Shown: positions 1 through 7,860, counted from the stretch's first letter. The stretch is 36,019 nt of DNA from Anaerolineae bacterium (GCA_022842885.1 JALHOR010000051.1:1-36019); one strand, 5' to 3'. Program-made: numbers and translations. Notes: generated by a model from the letters alone, not told the origin.

Positions 1-27
1 CGTTGTTTCTGTGGTTTGATTCGTCAT
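1..27 (-). CDS. Start of an unidentified CDS running off the left edge
   Basis: Only nine codons are inside the window. They read MTNQTTETT from an ATG at position 27, open to the edge. Upstream on the minus strand is a purine-rich AGAGAG stretch that could be a ribosome site, and a well-formed promoter lies 40-70 bases upstream. No function can be given from nine residues. Confidence 0.45.
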
Positions 28-67
28 TAGTTGCTCTCTCTTAAGAAGGGAAAACGATACGGCGGGC

Positions 68-97
68 ATTATAACCCGGAAAACACTCTGCTATCAA
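68..97 (-). promoter_or_regulatory. Sigma70-type promoter for the left-edge gene
   Basis: Read on the minus strand, a TTGATA -35 box (92-97) is followed after exactly 18 bases by a perfect TATAAT -10 box (68-73). It lies in the 88-base gap between the thioesterase stop and the left-edge ATG, so transcription would start near 61 and give a leader of about 35 bases. Confidence 0.7.
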
Positions 98-115
98 CGC
101 CTTGGCAAAATTCGC

Positions 116-625
116 TTATGCCTCGCGCGGCGAGAAAATCATACAGGTGGTTGTGCCATGAGCATACAATTTACCTGCGGCATCGGTCAGTTTGGCTTCG
201 GCAGTTGCCATTGTTTTGCCGCGATGAATAACAATGCCTTCGCAGCGTACCGCACCTGTTTGGGGCGTGATAGCACGGGTATAGTGCAAATTCAGTTGCA
301 ATGTCGTATATGACCAGCCCACAGGCAATGTCGTGTGGATGGCGCAGGCTAGGGCAGAATCCAGCAAGGTCGCTGCAAAACCGCCATGTACTGTGCCAAT
401 GGGGTTCAAATGATAATCGGCAGGAAGCCCCTCAAACACGATGCGTCCTTCCACCACTTCTACGGGCAGCATATTCATTAGGACGGCAATCGGTGGTGCC
501 GGTAGTTCCCGCGCCATTAAGGCTTGCCAATATTCTAACCCACTCATTGCTGTGGCTTTTTGCCAAGTGGCGGTGGGGTCTTCCCAAGTGATGGTATGAC
601 TGCGACTGGCATCGGTCATGGTCAT
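116..625 (-). CDS. PaaI-type hotdog-fold acyl-CoA thioesterase
   Basis: A 169-residue single-domain hotdog protein, likely hydrolysing an acyl- or phenylacetyl-type CoA thioester in the cytoplasm. The family signature is visible: GTVHGG at about residues 77-82, followed by the hotdog helix with Asp89, then the beta strands that run to the C-terminus. It carries roughly 40 extra N-terminal residues relative to the smallest PaaI proteins. The start at 625 is supported by AAAGGTG a few bases upstream; a second Met is only two codons later. The neighbours give no pathway. The fold assignment is firm but the substrate is unknown. Confidence 0.8.
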   Translation of the reverse strand: MTMTDASRSHTITWEDPTATWQKATAMSGLEYWQALMARELPAPPIAVLMNMLPVEVVEGRIVFEGLPADYHLNPIGTVHGGFAATLLDSALACAIHTTLPVGWSYTTLQLNLHYTRAITPQTGAVRCEGIVIHRGKTMATAEAKLTDAAGKLYAHGTTTCMIFSPREA

Positions 626-705
626 TTCGCACCTTTATCCAAGTGAACCAAGTACGGCGATTGTAACATGCCCAAACCGCAAATAACGATAACACACATA
701 GACGA

Positions 706-2868
706 TTAAGGTGTCACCAGTAAAACAATCTTATTATCCGGTAATGTCTGCTGCGCGTTATCCACCACGGGCAAGCGCCCAAAATCCGGCAAGCGATATA
801 ACCCCAATGCCACTGCTGCAACTTGTGTTTTGGGTGCTTCAATGGGGATACAATCTTCAATTGTTTCGCCCGGCAGCCATGCTCCGGTGGGATATGTATT
901 GTTACGTGGTTGCCCATCATGCTGCGCCAGAATCGTGTTTTGAGCATCCAACACATGCACAAATAAATTGTAATCTTCCGGCACTGGCGCTAAAGCGACC
1001 CATGTTAAACAAACCATGATTTGGGCATCCGTCAAACGTATATCCGGTTGCCTCATACCGATGATATGGTCAAACACATAATCGGTTTCCAGAGTTGATT
1101 GGGGTGTGCCATTTACCGCAATGCTCCCCACAATCGGCGTTATCTCATTGCCATTGGCATCATAAGCTGGTAAACGAGTTTGATTTTGTGCGTCGTAAAG
1201 TCCAGCGGTGAGCGTAAAAATCCGCTGAATTTCGGCATCCGGTGGAATCACCAGCGTATATGTTTCTGTCCATGTATCGCCTGCTTGCCAATCAGTGGAA
1301 AGCAATTTGCCCATGCCCGGCACACTGTCGCGCCGAATTAATTCGGTTTCTAAAGTATGCAAATACACACGCAGATCTTGCTCAGTGCTGTTCAAGGCTC
1401 GCCAATACAACGACAATTTTAGGATATTATCGGGCGGCGTTTGCATCTGTTGTGCTGAAATGCCGATTAATTCTGCCACGTCGCCATAACGAACTGATAA
1501 TGGCACTTCGATGGTAGCTGGCACTGGCTGTAAACGATAAGCAGGCAAAAAATATGCCACAAAAATATACGCCGATAGCAAGCCCCATGCGGCGATAATC
1601 CCGATTGTGATAAGCCATTTGCCGCGCCGGGGAACGAAGGCGCTGAGTCCGGTGGCAACCAGAATACCCCACGCTGATAAACCCGGCAGCAAATACCGTC
1701 CCTGATTGCCTGACCATGCGATGCCCGCCAGATAAAACGCCGCGCATAACCAACTGAGCGCGAAAGCGACGATAATCCCTATTTTATTTGCATAGACACG
1801 ATATATGGTGTCTCTACGCCAAATCAGAATAGCGATTTTTAGTCCCACTCCTGCGATAATTATCAGCGCCAAAACCTCAAATACCCGGAAAAAATCACCA
1901 AGGGTAATCGCCCCACTGCCAAAACGCGCTGGAAAAGTGGCGAACACATAGGGGAAATTTTGCTGCGCGACTTCCAGTACAAATCGCCCCTGATTCACAG
2001 CGTCAAATGCCCATGTGCGCTGCCATGCGCCCAAATTGGTCAAATCACCATAGACAATGAGGTTTCGCAGATAATAGGGACTGCACATCATAAACGCGGT
2101 GATGAACATCAGCGGCACCCAGCGCCACCAAGCCCGATTCAATGCCAACGCCACTAAAACAGGCAATCCCAAAAAGACCGCACTGCTCTTCGTTAATGCC
2201 GCGAGTCCCAATAAAATACCCAAAAATGCTGCTTGCCGCCCATTGATAGTTTGCCCGTGAAACCGCAGCAACCACCATAAGACAACTGTGGATAACAAAA
2301 TCAATAAATTGTCGTTATTCAAATGCCCGCTAAGATACGCGAACTGTGGCAAAAAACAGATAAACGCCAGCGACACAAAAATAAGATGAGATTGTGATTC
2401 AGCAAAAATCAAGCAAAAAATACGATAACACAGCCCAAGCGTTATCGCCCCCATTAGGATAGATATAAGGCGTAAGAGATGCACCGTGCGGGCAATGGGG
2501 CTGCCAACATAAGGAAATGCCTCAGCGCGGGTATGCAGATATTCGTTTTTATTGTCGCTGCCCGGTACTGCAAATTCATAAGCGTAAAAGGGATTTTTGC
2601 GCCCGACGATTTGCTCAAACCCGTTGTCATCCAACAGCCACAATAACGGCGCGTGCAGCACATAATACAATGGCGGTTGGTGATACTGCCCGCGAGGTTG
2701 CCCATCGGGTTCTGGGAGTGCGCCTGTTTGAGCGATGGTGCGGATATAGCGAAAATGCTCAATTTCATCCGGCGCTTCAAAAATCGGGCTGTTCAGGCTG
2801 AATGCCAGCGATAAGGTGATATAGCCCAATAAGAGGCTCAAAAACAGGCGATGTGGCGAAAAACTCAT
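706..2868 (-). CDS. Large polytopic membrane protein, DUF2142 / GT-C glycosyltransferase-like
   Basis: A 720-residue integral membrane protein. An N-terminal membrane helix is followed by EAPDEIEHF (residues 31-39), the acidic loop motif typical of DUF2142 and ArnT/PMT-type GT-C enzymes, in which the acidic residue sits in the first periplasmic loop. About ten further hydrophobic segments follow up to roughly residue 440. The remaining 280 residues look like a soluble, beta-rich exported domain with repeated 'LYWRAL' and 'VCLTWVAL'-type strands. The likely role is transfer of a sugar from a polyprenyl-phosphate carrier to an extracellular acceptor, probably in the same polysaccharide pathway as the CpsD-like gene upstream. 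Family placement is by motif and topology; donor and acceptor are unknown. Confidence 0.65.
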   Translation of the reverse strand: MSFSPHRLFLSLLLGYITLSLAFSLNSPIFEAPDEIEHFRYIRTIAQTGALPEPDGQPRGQYHQPPLYYVLHAPLLWLLDDNGFEQIVGRKNPFYAYEFAVPGSDNKNEYLHTRAEAFPYVGSPIARTVHLLRLISILMGAITLGLCYRIFCLIFAESQSHLIFVSLAFICFLPQFAYLSGHLNNDNLLILLSTVVLWWLLRFHGQTINGRQAAFLGILLGLAALTKSSAVFLGLPVLVALALNRAWWRWVPLMFITAFMMCSPYYLRNLIVYGDLTNLGAWQRTWAFDAVNQGRFVLEVAQQNFPYVFATFPARFGSGAITLGDFFRVFEVLALIIIAGVGLKIAILIWRRDTIYRVYANKIGIIVAFALSWLCAAFYLAGIAWSGNQGRYLLPGLSAWGILVATGLSAFVPRRGKWLITIGIIAAWGLLSAYIFVAYFLPAYRLQPVPATIEVPLSVRYGDVAELIGISAQQMQTPPDNILKLSLYWRALNSTEQDLRVYLHTLETELIRRDSVPGMGKLLSTDWQAGDTWTETYTLVIPPDAEIQRIFTLTAGLYDAQNQTRLPAYDANGNEITPIVGSIAVNGTPQSTLETDYVFDHIIGMRQPDIRLTDAQIMVCLTWVALAPVPEDYNLFVHVLDAQNTILAQHDGQPRNNTYPTGAWLPGETIEDCIPIEAPKTQVAAVALGLYRLPDFGRLPVVDNAQQTLPDNKIVLLVTP

Positions 2869-2978
2869 GGCAAACCCAATAGGTGATGCTTGAGGGCTAG
2901 ATAGGGGTTTTGTGCGAGTCGTATGATTGCCAAGTGGTGATTCTTATGCTGGTCGAGATACCACAAATTAAAAATTAG

Positions 2979-3057
2979 GCTCAAGTTCAAAACAAGTGGT
3001 TTTCTGTAGGGGTGCGATATATCGCGCCCCTACAACGACGCATTTTCACGCAATCTG
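2979..3057 (+). repeat. Dispersed palindromic repeat, copy 1
   Basis: 79 bases starting GCTCAAGTTCAAAA and ending TTTTCACGCAATCTG, with a 28-base palindrome in the middle (3006-3033: GTAGGGG, then GCGATATATCGC, then CCCCTAC, with one T/G wobble). The same flanks surround a different palindrome at 10151-10230 on the other strand. The flanks are nearly identical while the core differs but stays palindromic. Confidence 0.8.
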
Positions 3058-3087
3058 AAAATGAACTAAAAATTAAATTTGCTGATT

Positions 3088-3145
3088 GTAGGGGAGCGCC
3101 GATGTGCGCTCCCTCTGGTGGGCGACCACATCGAGTCGCCCCTAC
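3088..3145. repeat. Compound double-hairpin repeat
   Basis: Outer arms GTAGGGG and CCCCTAC enclose two hairpins: GGGAGCGC/GCGCTCCC (3092-3099 with 3106-3113) and GGGCGAC/GTCGCCC (3120-3126 with 3135-3141). The second half is matched by a decayed relative at about 14850-14876. It probably belongs to the small non-coding palindromes common between genes in these genomes. Confidence 0.65.
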
Positions 3146-3163
3146 ATAGTATTCCAAATTGCC

Positions 3164-3814
3164 CTAATACGTCGCCTGCTGTTCGCGTGCATTGGTCAGC
3201 ACCGCGCCCACAATGCGTACATGGACGCGCTCTAAGGTTTCTCGCGCCCGCAGGGTATGGTCACGGCGCGTTTTCCCGGCACGCACCACCAATAACGCCC
3301 CATCCGTTTTGATGCCCAACAATGCCGCATCCGTAGCTGCCAAAATGGGCGGGCTATCAAACAACACATAGGCTGCCCGTGAGCGCAAAATACCGATAAT
3401 TTCGGTCATACGCTGTCCACTTAGCAAATCCGCTGGATTGGGTGGACGTTCACCAGCAGGTAACACTTGCAAATTTTCCACTGAGGTGTTCACCAGCGGC
3501 GGCGATGATAAAGCACTATCTTGTACCATCATCGTGGTCAGCCCTTGATTCGGCACATTCCAAATAGTGTGCTGCTTTGGCTGGCGCAAATCACCATCCA
3601 CCAAAATCGTCTTAAAACCAGCACTAGCAAATGTGATGGCTAAATTGGCGACAGCAATACTTTTGCCATCATCCTGCGCCGCCGATGTCACCAACAAGGT
3701 GTGGATAGGATTTTCCACACTGCTAAAAATTAAATTCGTCCGCAGTGTGCGGAATGCCTCCGCTGCCGCAGAACGCGGGTCTTTCAAGGTAATTAAATCC
3801 GGTACAGCCCCCAT
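3164..3814 (-). CDS. CpsD/CapB-family (BY-kinase-like) P-loop ATPase
   Basis: A 216-residue MinD/ParA-fold ATPase of the bacterial tyrosine-kinase group that regulates polysaccharide polymerisation and export. Visible motifs are a Walker A-like TSAAQDDGKS (43-52), Walker A' ILVDGDLR (70-77) and Walker B VLFDSPPI (150-157). The N-terminal EAFRTLRTNL (about 19-28) is the oligomerisation/activation motif of CpsD proteins. The separate Wzz-type membrane activator is not next to it, and the usual C-terminal tyrosine cluster is absent: the chain ends REQQATY with a single Tyr. The P-loop has QDDGKS where PGEGKS is common. GGGAG seven bases before the ATG supports the start. Autokinase activity is uncertain. 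Confidence 0.8.
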   Translation of the reverse strand: MGAVPDLITLKDPRSAAAEAFRTLRTNLIFSSVENPIHTLLVTSAAQDDGKSIAVANLAITFASAGFKTILVDGDLRQPKQHTIWNVPNQGLTTMMVQDSALSSPPLVNTSVENLQVLPAGERPPNPADLLSGQRMTEIIGILRSRAAYVLFDSPPILAATDAALLGIKTDGALLVVRAGKTRRDHTLRARETLERVHVRIVGAVLTNAREQQATY

Positions 3815-3935
3815 CTGCTAACTCCCGATGGTATTTTCATAAACATCAACCCGCGCATTGTACCTATGACTGCCGGATGCCTCTATAGTGAAAATTTTTA
3901 CCCAGCTTCAACCCAAATGCGACAATAGCCCAAAC

Positions 3936-5021
3936 TTACAACTCACGCGGGTAAGTCGTCAGCGATTCACAGCCTGTTTCGGTGACGACGACATCATCTT
4001 CAATCCGCACCCCCCCAATTTCCGGCAGATAAATCCCCGGTTCAATGGTAAAGACCATGCCCGGCTCTAAAATCGTTGGCACATTAGCGGCAATTTGGGG
4101 CAGTTCATGCCCGGATAAACCCAAACCATGCCCGGTACGATGGGTAAAATACTCGCCATAGCCGGCTGCTTCAATCACATCACGGGCTGCTTTGTCTACT
4201 TCGCCACAAGTGACACCCGGTTTAGACACGGCATGAGCCGCCGCATTCGCCCGGTAAACGACATCATAAATTTTTCGCATTTCATCGGTGGGCGTGCCGA
4301 CACAAAATGTCCGCGTGATGTCCGCTGGATATTCTTCGTAGGTGCCGCCGTAATCAATCAGCAAAAATTCATCTTTGCCCCATAGTCTATCACCTGAGTT
4401 GCCATGCGGTAGGGCGCTTTTGGGTCCCGTCAGCACCAATGACCCAAATGCCAAACCTTGACTACCAGCGGCGTTCAATTCGTCATTGAGTTTGGTAGCG
4501 ATTTCGCGCTCGGTCATGCCCGGTTTTGCCCACGCCATCACATTTTTTAGGGCGACTTCGCTAATTTCATTGGCTTTTTTGATGGCGGCAATTTCTTCCG
4601 GTGTTTTGATAGACCGGATATACAGCATCGTTTGCCCAGAATCTATGGTTTGGTTCAAATCGAGACCCGCAGTTTTGAGTGCCAGCCATTCAAACACGCG
4701 CAAGGTCATGCCATCCACCGCTACTTTTGCGCCTTTGAGCGAGGCAATAGCATCGTTAAAACTCTGGGTGTAGCCATCAGTATCCGACCAGATGAATGGG
4801 CGTCCTTCCAAATCCGGGCGCTGATTTAACTTTATCACTTCCAATTTGGGCATGATGAACGATAAGCCCTCTTGGGTGATGAAGGCGATAATCGGGCGCT
4901 CAGACAGGTGGTAATGCAAGCCCGTGAAATACACCATGTTCGCACCGGGGACAATCGCCACAACATCGGCATCCACTGACGCTAATAATTTTTGCATCCG
5001 TGCTTGATAATCTACTGGCAT
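3936..5021 (-). CDS. M24-family aminopeptidase P / Xaa-Pro dipeptidase
   Basis: A cytoplasmic metallopeptidase of the pita-bread fold that removes N-terminal residues or splits Xaa-Pro dipeptides. The creatinase-type N-domain (1-130) precedes the catalytic domain. All five dinuclear metal ligands are visible: Asp223 (LIDYGG), Asp234 (ADITRTF), His298 (TGHGLG), Glu327 (FTIEPGIY) and Glu341 (VRIEDD). I chose the ATG at 5021 (361 residues) rather than the upstream in-frame start at 5138, because AAAGGA lies eight bases before it and the longer form would overlap the J-domain gene in another frame. It follows that gene by 28 bases, so the two are probably cotranscribed. Confidence 0.85.
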   Translation of the reverse strand: MPVDYQARMQKLLASVDADVVAIVPGANMVYFTGLHYHLSERPIIAFITQEGLSFIMPKLEVIKLNQRPDLEGRPFIWSDTDGYTQSFNDAIASLKGAKVAVDGMTLRVFEWLALKTAGLDLNQTIDSGQTMLYIRSIKTPEEIAAIKKANEISEVALKNVMAWAKPGMTEREIATKLNDELNAAGSQGLAFGSLVLTGPKSALPHGNSGDRLWGKDEFLLIDYGGTYEEYPADITRTFCVGTPTDEMRKIYDVVYRANAAAHAVSKPGVTCGEVDKAARDVIEAAGYGEYFTHRTGHGLGLSGHELPQIAANVPTILEPGMVFTIEPGIYLPEIGGVRIEDDVVVTETGCESLTTYPREL

Positions 5022-5049
5022 AAACAATATCCTTTTGCATGAGACATGA

Positions 5050-5841
5050 TTAATTCCAACCGTGATAGTCTTTGATAAATTCATAAGCACGGTTGAGGTC
5101 TTTGAATTTTTCTTCGGCAATATTACGGGGCAAGGCACTCACATCAGGATGCACCCGTAACGCCATCTGCCGGAAAGCGGCTTTCACTTCTTTTTCGGTT
5201 GCCTCTAAATTGCTAATCCCCAGCATCTGATAATATTGACTGAGTTCGTCCACTGGCGCAATTTTCTTCTCTTTGGGCGGCGTATGCGTATGATAATGAT
5301 AGCGTTGATTCAGGCGTTCTGTACTCACGCGCCGTTTGAACGCAGGGGAGGCAATATCGCCAATGAACCAATCGCCTTTGAGATTGCCGCTAATGCTGCG
5401 CCGCCGCACAGATACATTTTCGATAGCAAAATCCGTCAGATGCCAGCAGTAAAATTTATCTGGGTTGGAGGTGGGATTAAAATGGAGTTGTTCAATCGTG
5501 TGATGAGGCGTGTAACTATAAATCCAACCGTCGCTCATACTGCGTAGGGCGTCATGCCAATCCACTAGCGATACTTCTTTGCCTGTTTCGGGCAGCAGCG
5601 ATTGATGGGCAATAAACAATGTACCGATACCCGTGCGGCTGTTATCGCGCAGGATACCGCGCAACTCGCGGACTTTAGGCGCTTTTTCCAGCAAATACAG
5701 ATATAGAACGCTGCCCATCCAAGTATTGACCACCAGATGCGCGTTATGATGCTGGAAAATGGCAGTATTCTCCAAATAAGGTGCTGCCAATTTCACATCG
5801 GTGACATCATTAAATAAATCTTGCAACCACTGGGTTTCCAC
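5050..5841 (-). CDS. J-domain protein with an unrecognised N-terminal domain
   Basis: 263 residues starting at a GTG. The C-terminal 61 residues (203-263) are a J domain: YYQMLGISNLEATEKEVKAA, then the HPD tripeptide at 231-233 and a final helix EEKFKDLNRAYEFIKDY. This is the part that stimulates an Hsp70 ATPase. Glycine/phenylalanine and zinc-finger regions of true DnaJ are missing. The first 200 residues are a soluble alpha/beta domain that I do not recognise, with LFIAHQSLLP (about 85-94) and WHDALRSMSDGWIYSYTP near the middle. It may be a substrate adaptor for DnaK. No convincing Shine-Dalgarno precedes the GTG, so the exact start is uncertain. Confidence 0.7.
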   Translation of the reverse strand: METQWLQDLFNDVTDVKLAAPYLENTAIFQHHNAHLVVNTWMGSVLYLYLLEKAPKVRELRGILRDNSRTGIGTLFIAHQSLLPETGKEVSLVDWHDALRSMSDGWIYSYTPHHTIEQLHFNPTSNPDKFYCWHLTDFAIENVSVRRRSISGNLKGDWFIGDIASPAFKRRVSTERLNQRYHYHTHTPPKEKKIAPVDELSQYYQMLGISNLEATEKEVKAAFRQMALRVHPDVSALPRNIAEEKFKDLNRAYEFIKDYHGWN

Positions 5842-6171
5842 AGTGTTGTCACTTTCTCTTTAGTTTTTAGCGATTAGCTCTTGGCTTTTAGCTTTTAGGC
5901 AAATGTATCAAAATTAATATCAGTCTCCAAGAACTTTTTGAACCATACAGAACACAGAGCGCACAGAGACAAGCGATGTTTATGGCTTGTTGTGGTTTTC
6001 CTGTACCCAAGCAATTAAATTTGTATGCCAACAGCCTGCTTTTAGCGGATTGCTGACGGCTGAAAGCTAAACTATTTGCCCTATGCTGATTTGATGACCC
6101 TTATTTTACGTATTGTACTTGAGATAGCGCCAATTTTTCATCCCGATTGGCGCTCATCATGACGATGAATT
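5842..6171. other. 330-base divergent intergenic region
   Basis: No ORF of substance. It contains TTAGC-rich short repeats (5862-5900), an 'ACACAGAG' type simple repeat (5950-5972), imperfect inverted arms TTTAGCTTTTAGGC (5887-5900) and GGCTGAAAGCTAAA (6058-6071), and a 9-bp hairpin just before holB. It must also hold the divergent promoters for the J-domain gene and holB, but I see no convincing boxes. Confidence 0.6.
6126..6154 (+). promoter_or_regulatory. Hairpin in the holB leader
   Basis: AGCGCCAAT (6126-6134) pairs perfectly with ATTGGCGCT (6146-6154) across an 11-base loop, ending 17 bases before the ATG at 6172. It could be a leader hairpin or an operator. There is no T-run after it, so it is not a standard terminator. 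Confidence 0.45.
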
Positions 6172-7233
6172 ATGCAAAATTCTCTTTTCAGGTGGCACAT
6201 TTCCTACGATAATCATATCATGACGACACAATCTCCTACATCAACCCACTGGCACATGGATGGACATGAATGGGCGGTCGCGTTCCTGCAAAAAAGCATG
6301 GCACACCACCGCGTCCGGCACGCTTATCTCATCACCGGGGCGCAAAATATCGGCAAAAATACGCTGGCGAATCGCTTTGCGATGGCGCTGCAATGCGAAC
6401 ATGAGGACGAAGCACTGCGCCCATGTTACGAATGCCGGTCTTGCAAGCGCATCCTCAGCGGCAATCATTCCGATATGCTGTATTCACAAGCCGATGAAAA
6501 AAGCGGCACACTCAAAATAGATACGATTCGGGAAGTGATGCGTTTATTGGCGCTCAAGCCGTTCAGTTCGCGTTTTCGTATCGCCATTTTTGACAATTTT
6601 GACCGAGCGCAAGATAGGGCGCAGGATGCTTTGCTGAAAACTTTGGAAGAACCACCGGCGCACGCCATGTTAATTTTGCTGGCACAATCGCAAGAAAACT
6701 TGATGCCAACGATTATCAGCCGCTGCCAACATTTGCCGCTGCGCCCCGTGCCAACCGAAACGGTGTATGCAACCTTAAAACAGCGTGGCATTGACGATAA
6801 CAAAGCCCGTTTACTGGCACGCCTCAGCAATGGGCGCATTGGGTGGGCGCTGGCAGCATTAGAAGATGATGAGATTTTGACGCAGCGCCAGACCATGCTG
6901 AATTTGCTGCACGATGCGTTACAGGGCAACCGGGCAAAACGCTTCGCCATTGCCGAAGAATTGAGCAAGTTAGATAAGCCCGCCGTGCGTTACATTCTGG
7001 ATACATGGCAAACCTATTGGCGCGATGTGGTCTTACAGCAGCACGGGCAAATTGACCCCTGCAACAGCGATTACGCGGAGGCGATTCAACAGTTGGCGCG
7101 TATTGGCGACCCTGACGCGACGTTATTGGCACTGAAAACCACGCGCTTCATGCTCAATACCACACTCAACACCAATGCCAATGTTCGGATGGCGCTCGAA
7201 GTGTTAATGCTTGATTATCCGGGGTTAAATTGA
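6172..7233 (+). CDS. holB: DNA polymerase III clamp-loader subunit delta prime
   Basis: An AAA+ subunit of the clamp loader that opens and places the beta sliding clamp. Counting from 6172 (353 residues): P-loop GAQNIGKNT (56-64), zinc-site cysteines C75, C85, C88 and C91, Walker B region IAIFDNFDRA (138-147), LLKTLEEPP (154-162), and the SRC sensor motif at 183-185. The P-loop has GKN instead of GKT, as in many delta prime subunits that bind ATP poorly. The C-terminus is shorter than DnaX and has no tau-like extension. The start is uncertain: the ATG at 6220 (MTTQSPT) is equally possible, and neither has a clear Shine-Dalgarno. Confidence 0.85.
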   Translation: MQNSLFRWHISYDNHIMTTQSPTSTHWHMDGHEWAVAFLQKSMAHHRVRHAYLITGAQNIGKNTLANRFAMALQCEHEDEALRPCYECRSCKRILSGNHSDMLYSQADEKSGTLKIDTIREVMRLLALKPFSSRFRIAIFDNFDRAQDRAQDALLKTLEEPPAHAMLILLAQSQENLMPTIISRCQHLPLRPVPTETVYATLKQRGIDDNKARLLARLSNGRIGWALAALEDDEILTQRQTMLNLLHDALQGNRAKRFAIAEELSKLDKPAVRYILDTWQTYWRDVVLQQHGQIDPCNSDYAEAIQQLARIGDPDATLLALKTTRFMLNTTLNTNANVRMALEVLMLDYPGLN

Positions 7234-7276
7234 TGTAAACGATTTCTTAGGGTAGTAACATTTCTAAAAGGGACTT

Positions 7277-7332
7277 CGGTATTCGATATACCGTTGGGGC
7301 TTGTCCGTTGGAGCTTGTGGGGCAAGCCCCGA
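7277..7332. terminator. Two consecutive hairpins between convergent holB and spoVS
   Basis: CGGTAT/ATACCG (7277-7293) is followed by a longer stem GGGGCTTG/CAAGCCCC (7296-7303 with 7323-7330). They sit between the holB stop and the convergent spoVS stop and could terminate from both sides. Neither has a clear U-tract, so rho-independent function is unproven. Confidence 0.4.
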
Positions 7333-7339
7333 AGATGTA

Positions 7340-7678
7340 TTAGCTGATTTTTTCCATACGCGGCTCTACCTTAAAACGCACGGCAGTCCGTTCATAACCA
7401 TCAATATCCACTTCGGTGAAATACGGCGTGCAAACAATATCTATCGCATCCCGTTCTAGGTAGCCGCGGGCAATCGCCAGCGCCTTCACAGCCTGATTCA
7501 CGGCTCCAGCACCTATCGCTTGTACTTCGGCAAATTCATGTTGACGAATCACCCCGGCAATAGCACCAGCCACCGCGGTTGAGCGCGATTTTGCTGAGAC
7601 TTTAATCACATCAGGCGAGTCGCTATGGGTGTGAAGCGTTTCTTCAACTTCAAGGGGTATATCTTGGAAGGTGGTCAT
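7340..7678 (-). CDS. spoVS: SpoVS-family protein
   Basis: A 112-residue Alba-like small protein. The core VIKVSAKSRSTAVAGAIAGV (24-43), then GAGAVNQAVKALAIARGYL and the final PYFTEVDIDGYERTAVRFKV match the SpoVS family closely. The first 22 residues, acidic and Thr-rich, are an extension beyond the usual 86 residues. In Bacillus SpoVS affects septation and coat assembly, but the family is also found in bacteria that do not sporulate, including Chloroflexota and Thermus relatives, where its role is not known. It has its own promoter with two palindromic operators upstream and is transcribed convergently with holB. Assignment is confident; function here is not. Confidence 0.9.
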   Translation of the reverse strand: MTTFQDIPLEVEETLHTHSDSPDVIKVSAKSRSTAVAGAIAGVIRQHEFAEVQAIGAGAVNQAVKALAIARGYLERDAIDIVCTPYFTEVDIDGYERTAVRFKVEPRMEKIS

Positions 7679-7729
7679 AATTTGAACCCCACAACTAAAT
7701 ATATAAAAATAGAAAGCCTATTTGTTAAG

Positions 7730-7759
7730 ATTGTACACGCAAATGCATTTTTAATGCAA
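7730..7759 (-). promoter_or_regulatory. Promoter of spoVS
   Basis: On the minus strand TTGCAT (7754-7759) is separated by 18 bases from TACAAT (7730-7735), giving a leader of roughly 45 bases before the ATG at 7678. The -35 box is embedded in the proximal palindromic operator. Confidence 0.65.
7745..7757. promoter_or_regulatory. Proximal operator-like palindrome, spoVS promoter
   Basis: GCATTtttAATGC, a 5-bp inverted repeat with a 3-base centre. It overlaps the -35 box and spacer, so a bound regulator would be expected to repress. An identical site lies 31 bp upstream. Confidence 0.6.
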
Positions 7760-7775
7760 TATCTAGGTGTCTTCG

Positions 7776-7788
7776 GCATTTTTAATGC
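7776..7788. promoter_or_regulatory. Distal operator-like palindrome, spoVS promoter
   Basis: A second exact copy of GCATTtttAATGC. The two 16-base blocks (7745-7760 and 7776-7791) are identical and start 31 bp apart, close to three helical turns, as expected for two dimers bound on one DNA face. Confidence 0.6.
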
Positions 7789-7819
7789 AATTTTTGAGGT
7801 ATTTTTTTGTGAGATAACC

Positions 7820-7860
7820 ACAAAATCAAAACAGACACGGAAATCACAAACGTGCCTGTT
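7820..7860 (-). terminator. Rho-independent terminator of queA
   Basis: On the minus strand AACAGGCACG (7851-7860) pairs with CGTGTCTGTT (7830-7839), ten pairs with one G-U, followed by TTGATTTTG. It lies just downstream of the queA stop at 7871. Confidence 0.65.

Larger units (their letters stand above)
2869..3163. other. Gene-free interval holding two palindromic repeats
   Basis: The 295 bases between the CpsD-like gene and the DUF2142-like gene contain no convincing ORF. They carry copy 1 of the 80-bp dispersed repeat (2979-3057) and a compound double hairpin (3088-3145), both bounded by GTAGGGG and CCCCTAC. Either could act as a terminator for the CpsD-like gene, although neither is followed by a clean T-run. 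Confidence 0.7.

Noticed and set aside
2287..2295. TGTGGATAA, a perfect DnaA-box match (reverse strand)
   Set aside because: A single site inside the DUF2142-like coding region, with no cluster of boxes, no AT-rich unwinding region and no dnaA/dnaN nearby. An origin is not supported.
5022..5138. Upstream extension of the M24 peptidase by 39 residues
   Set aside because: It would overlap the J-domain gene in another frame, its sequence is not peptidase-like, and the ATG at 5021 has a good ribosome site.
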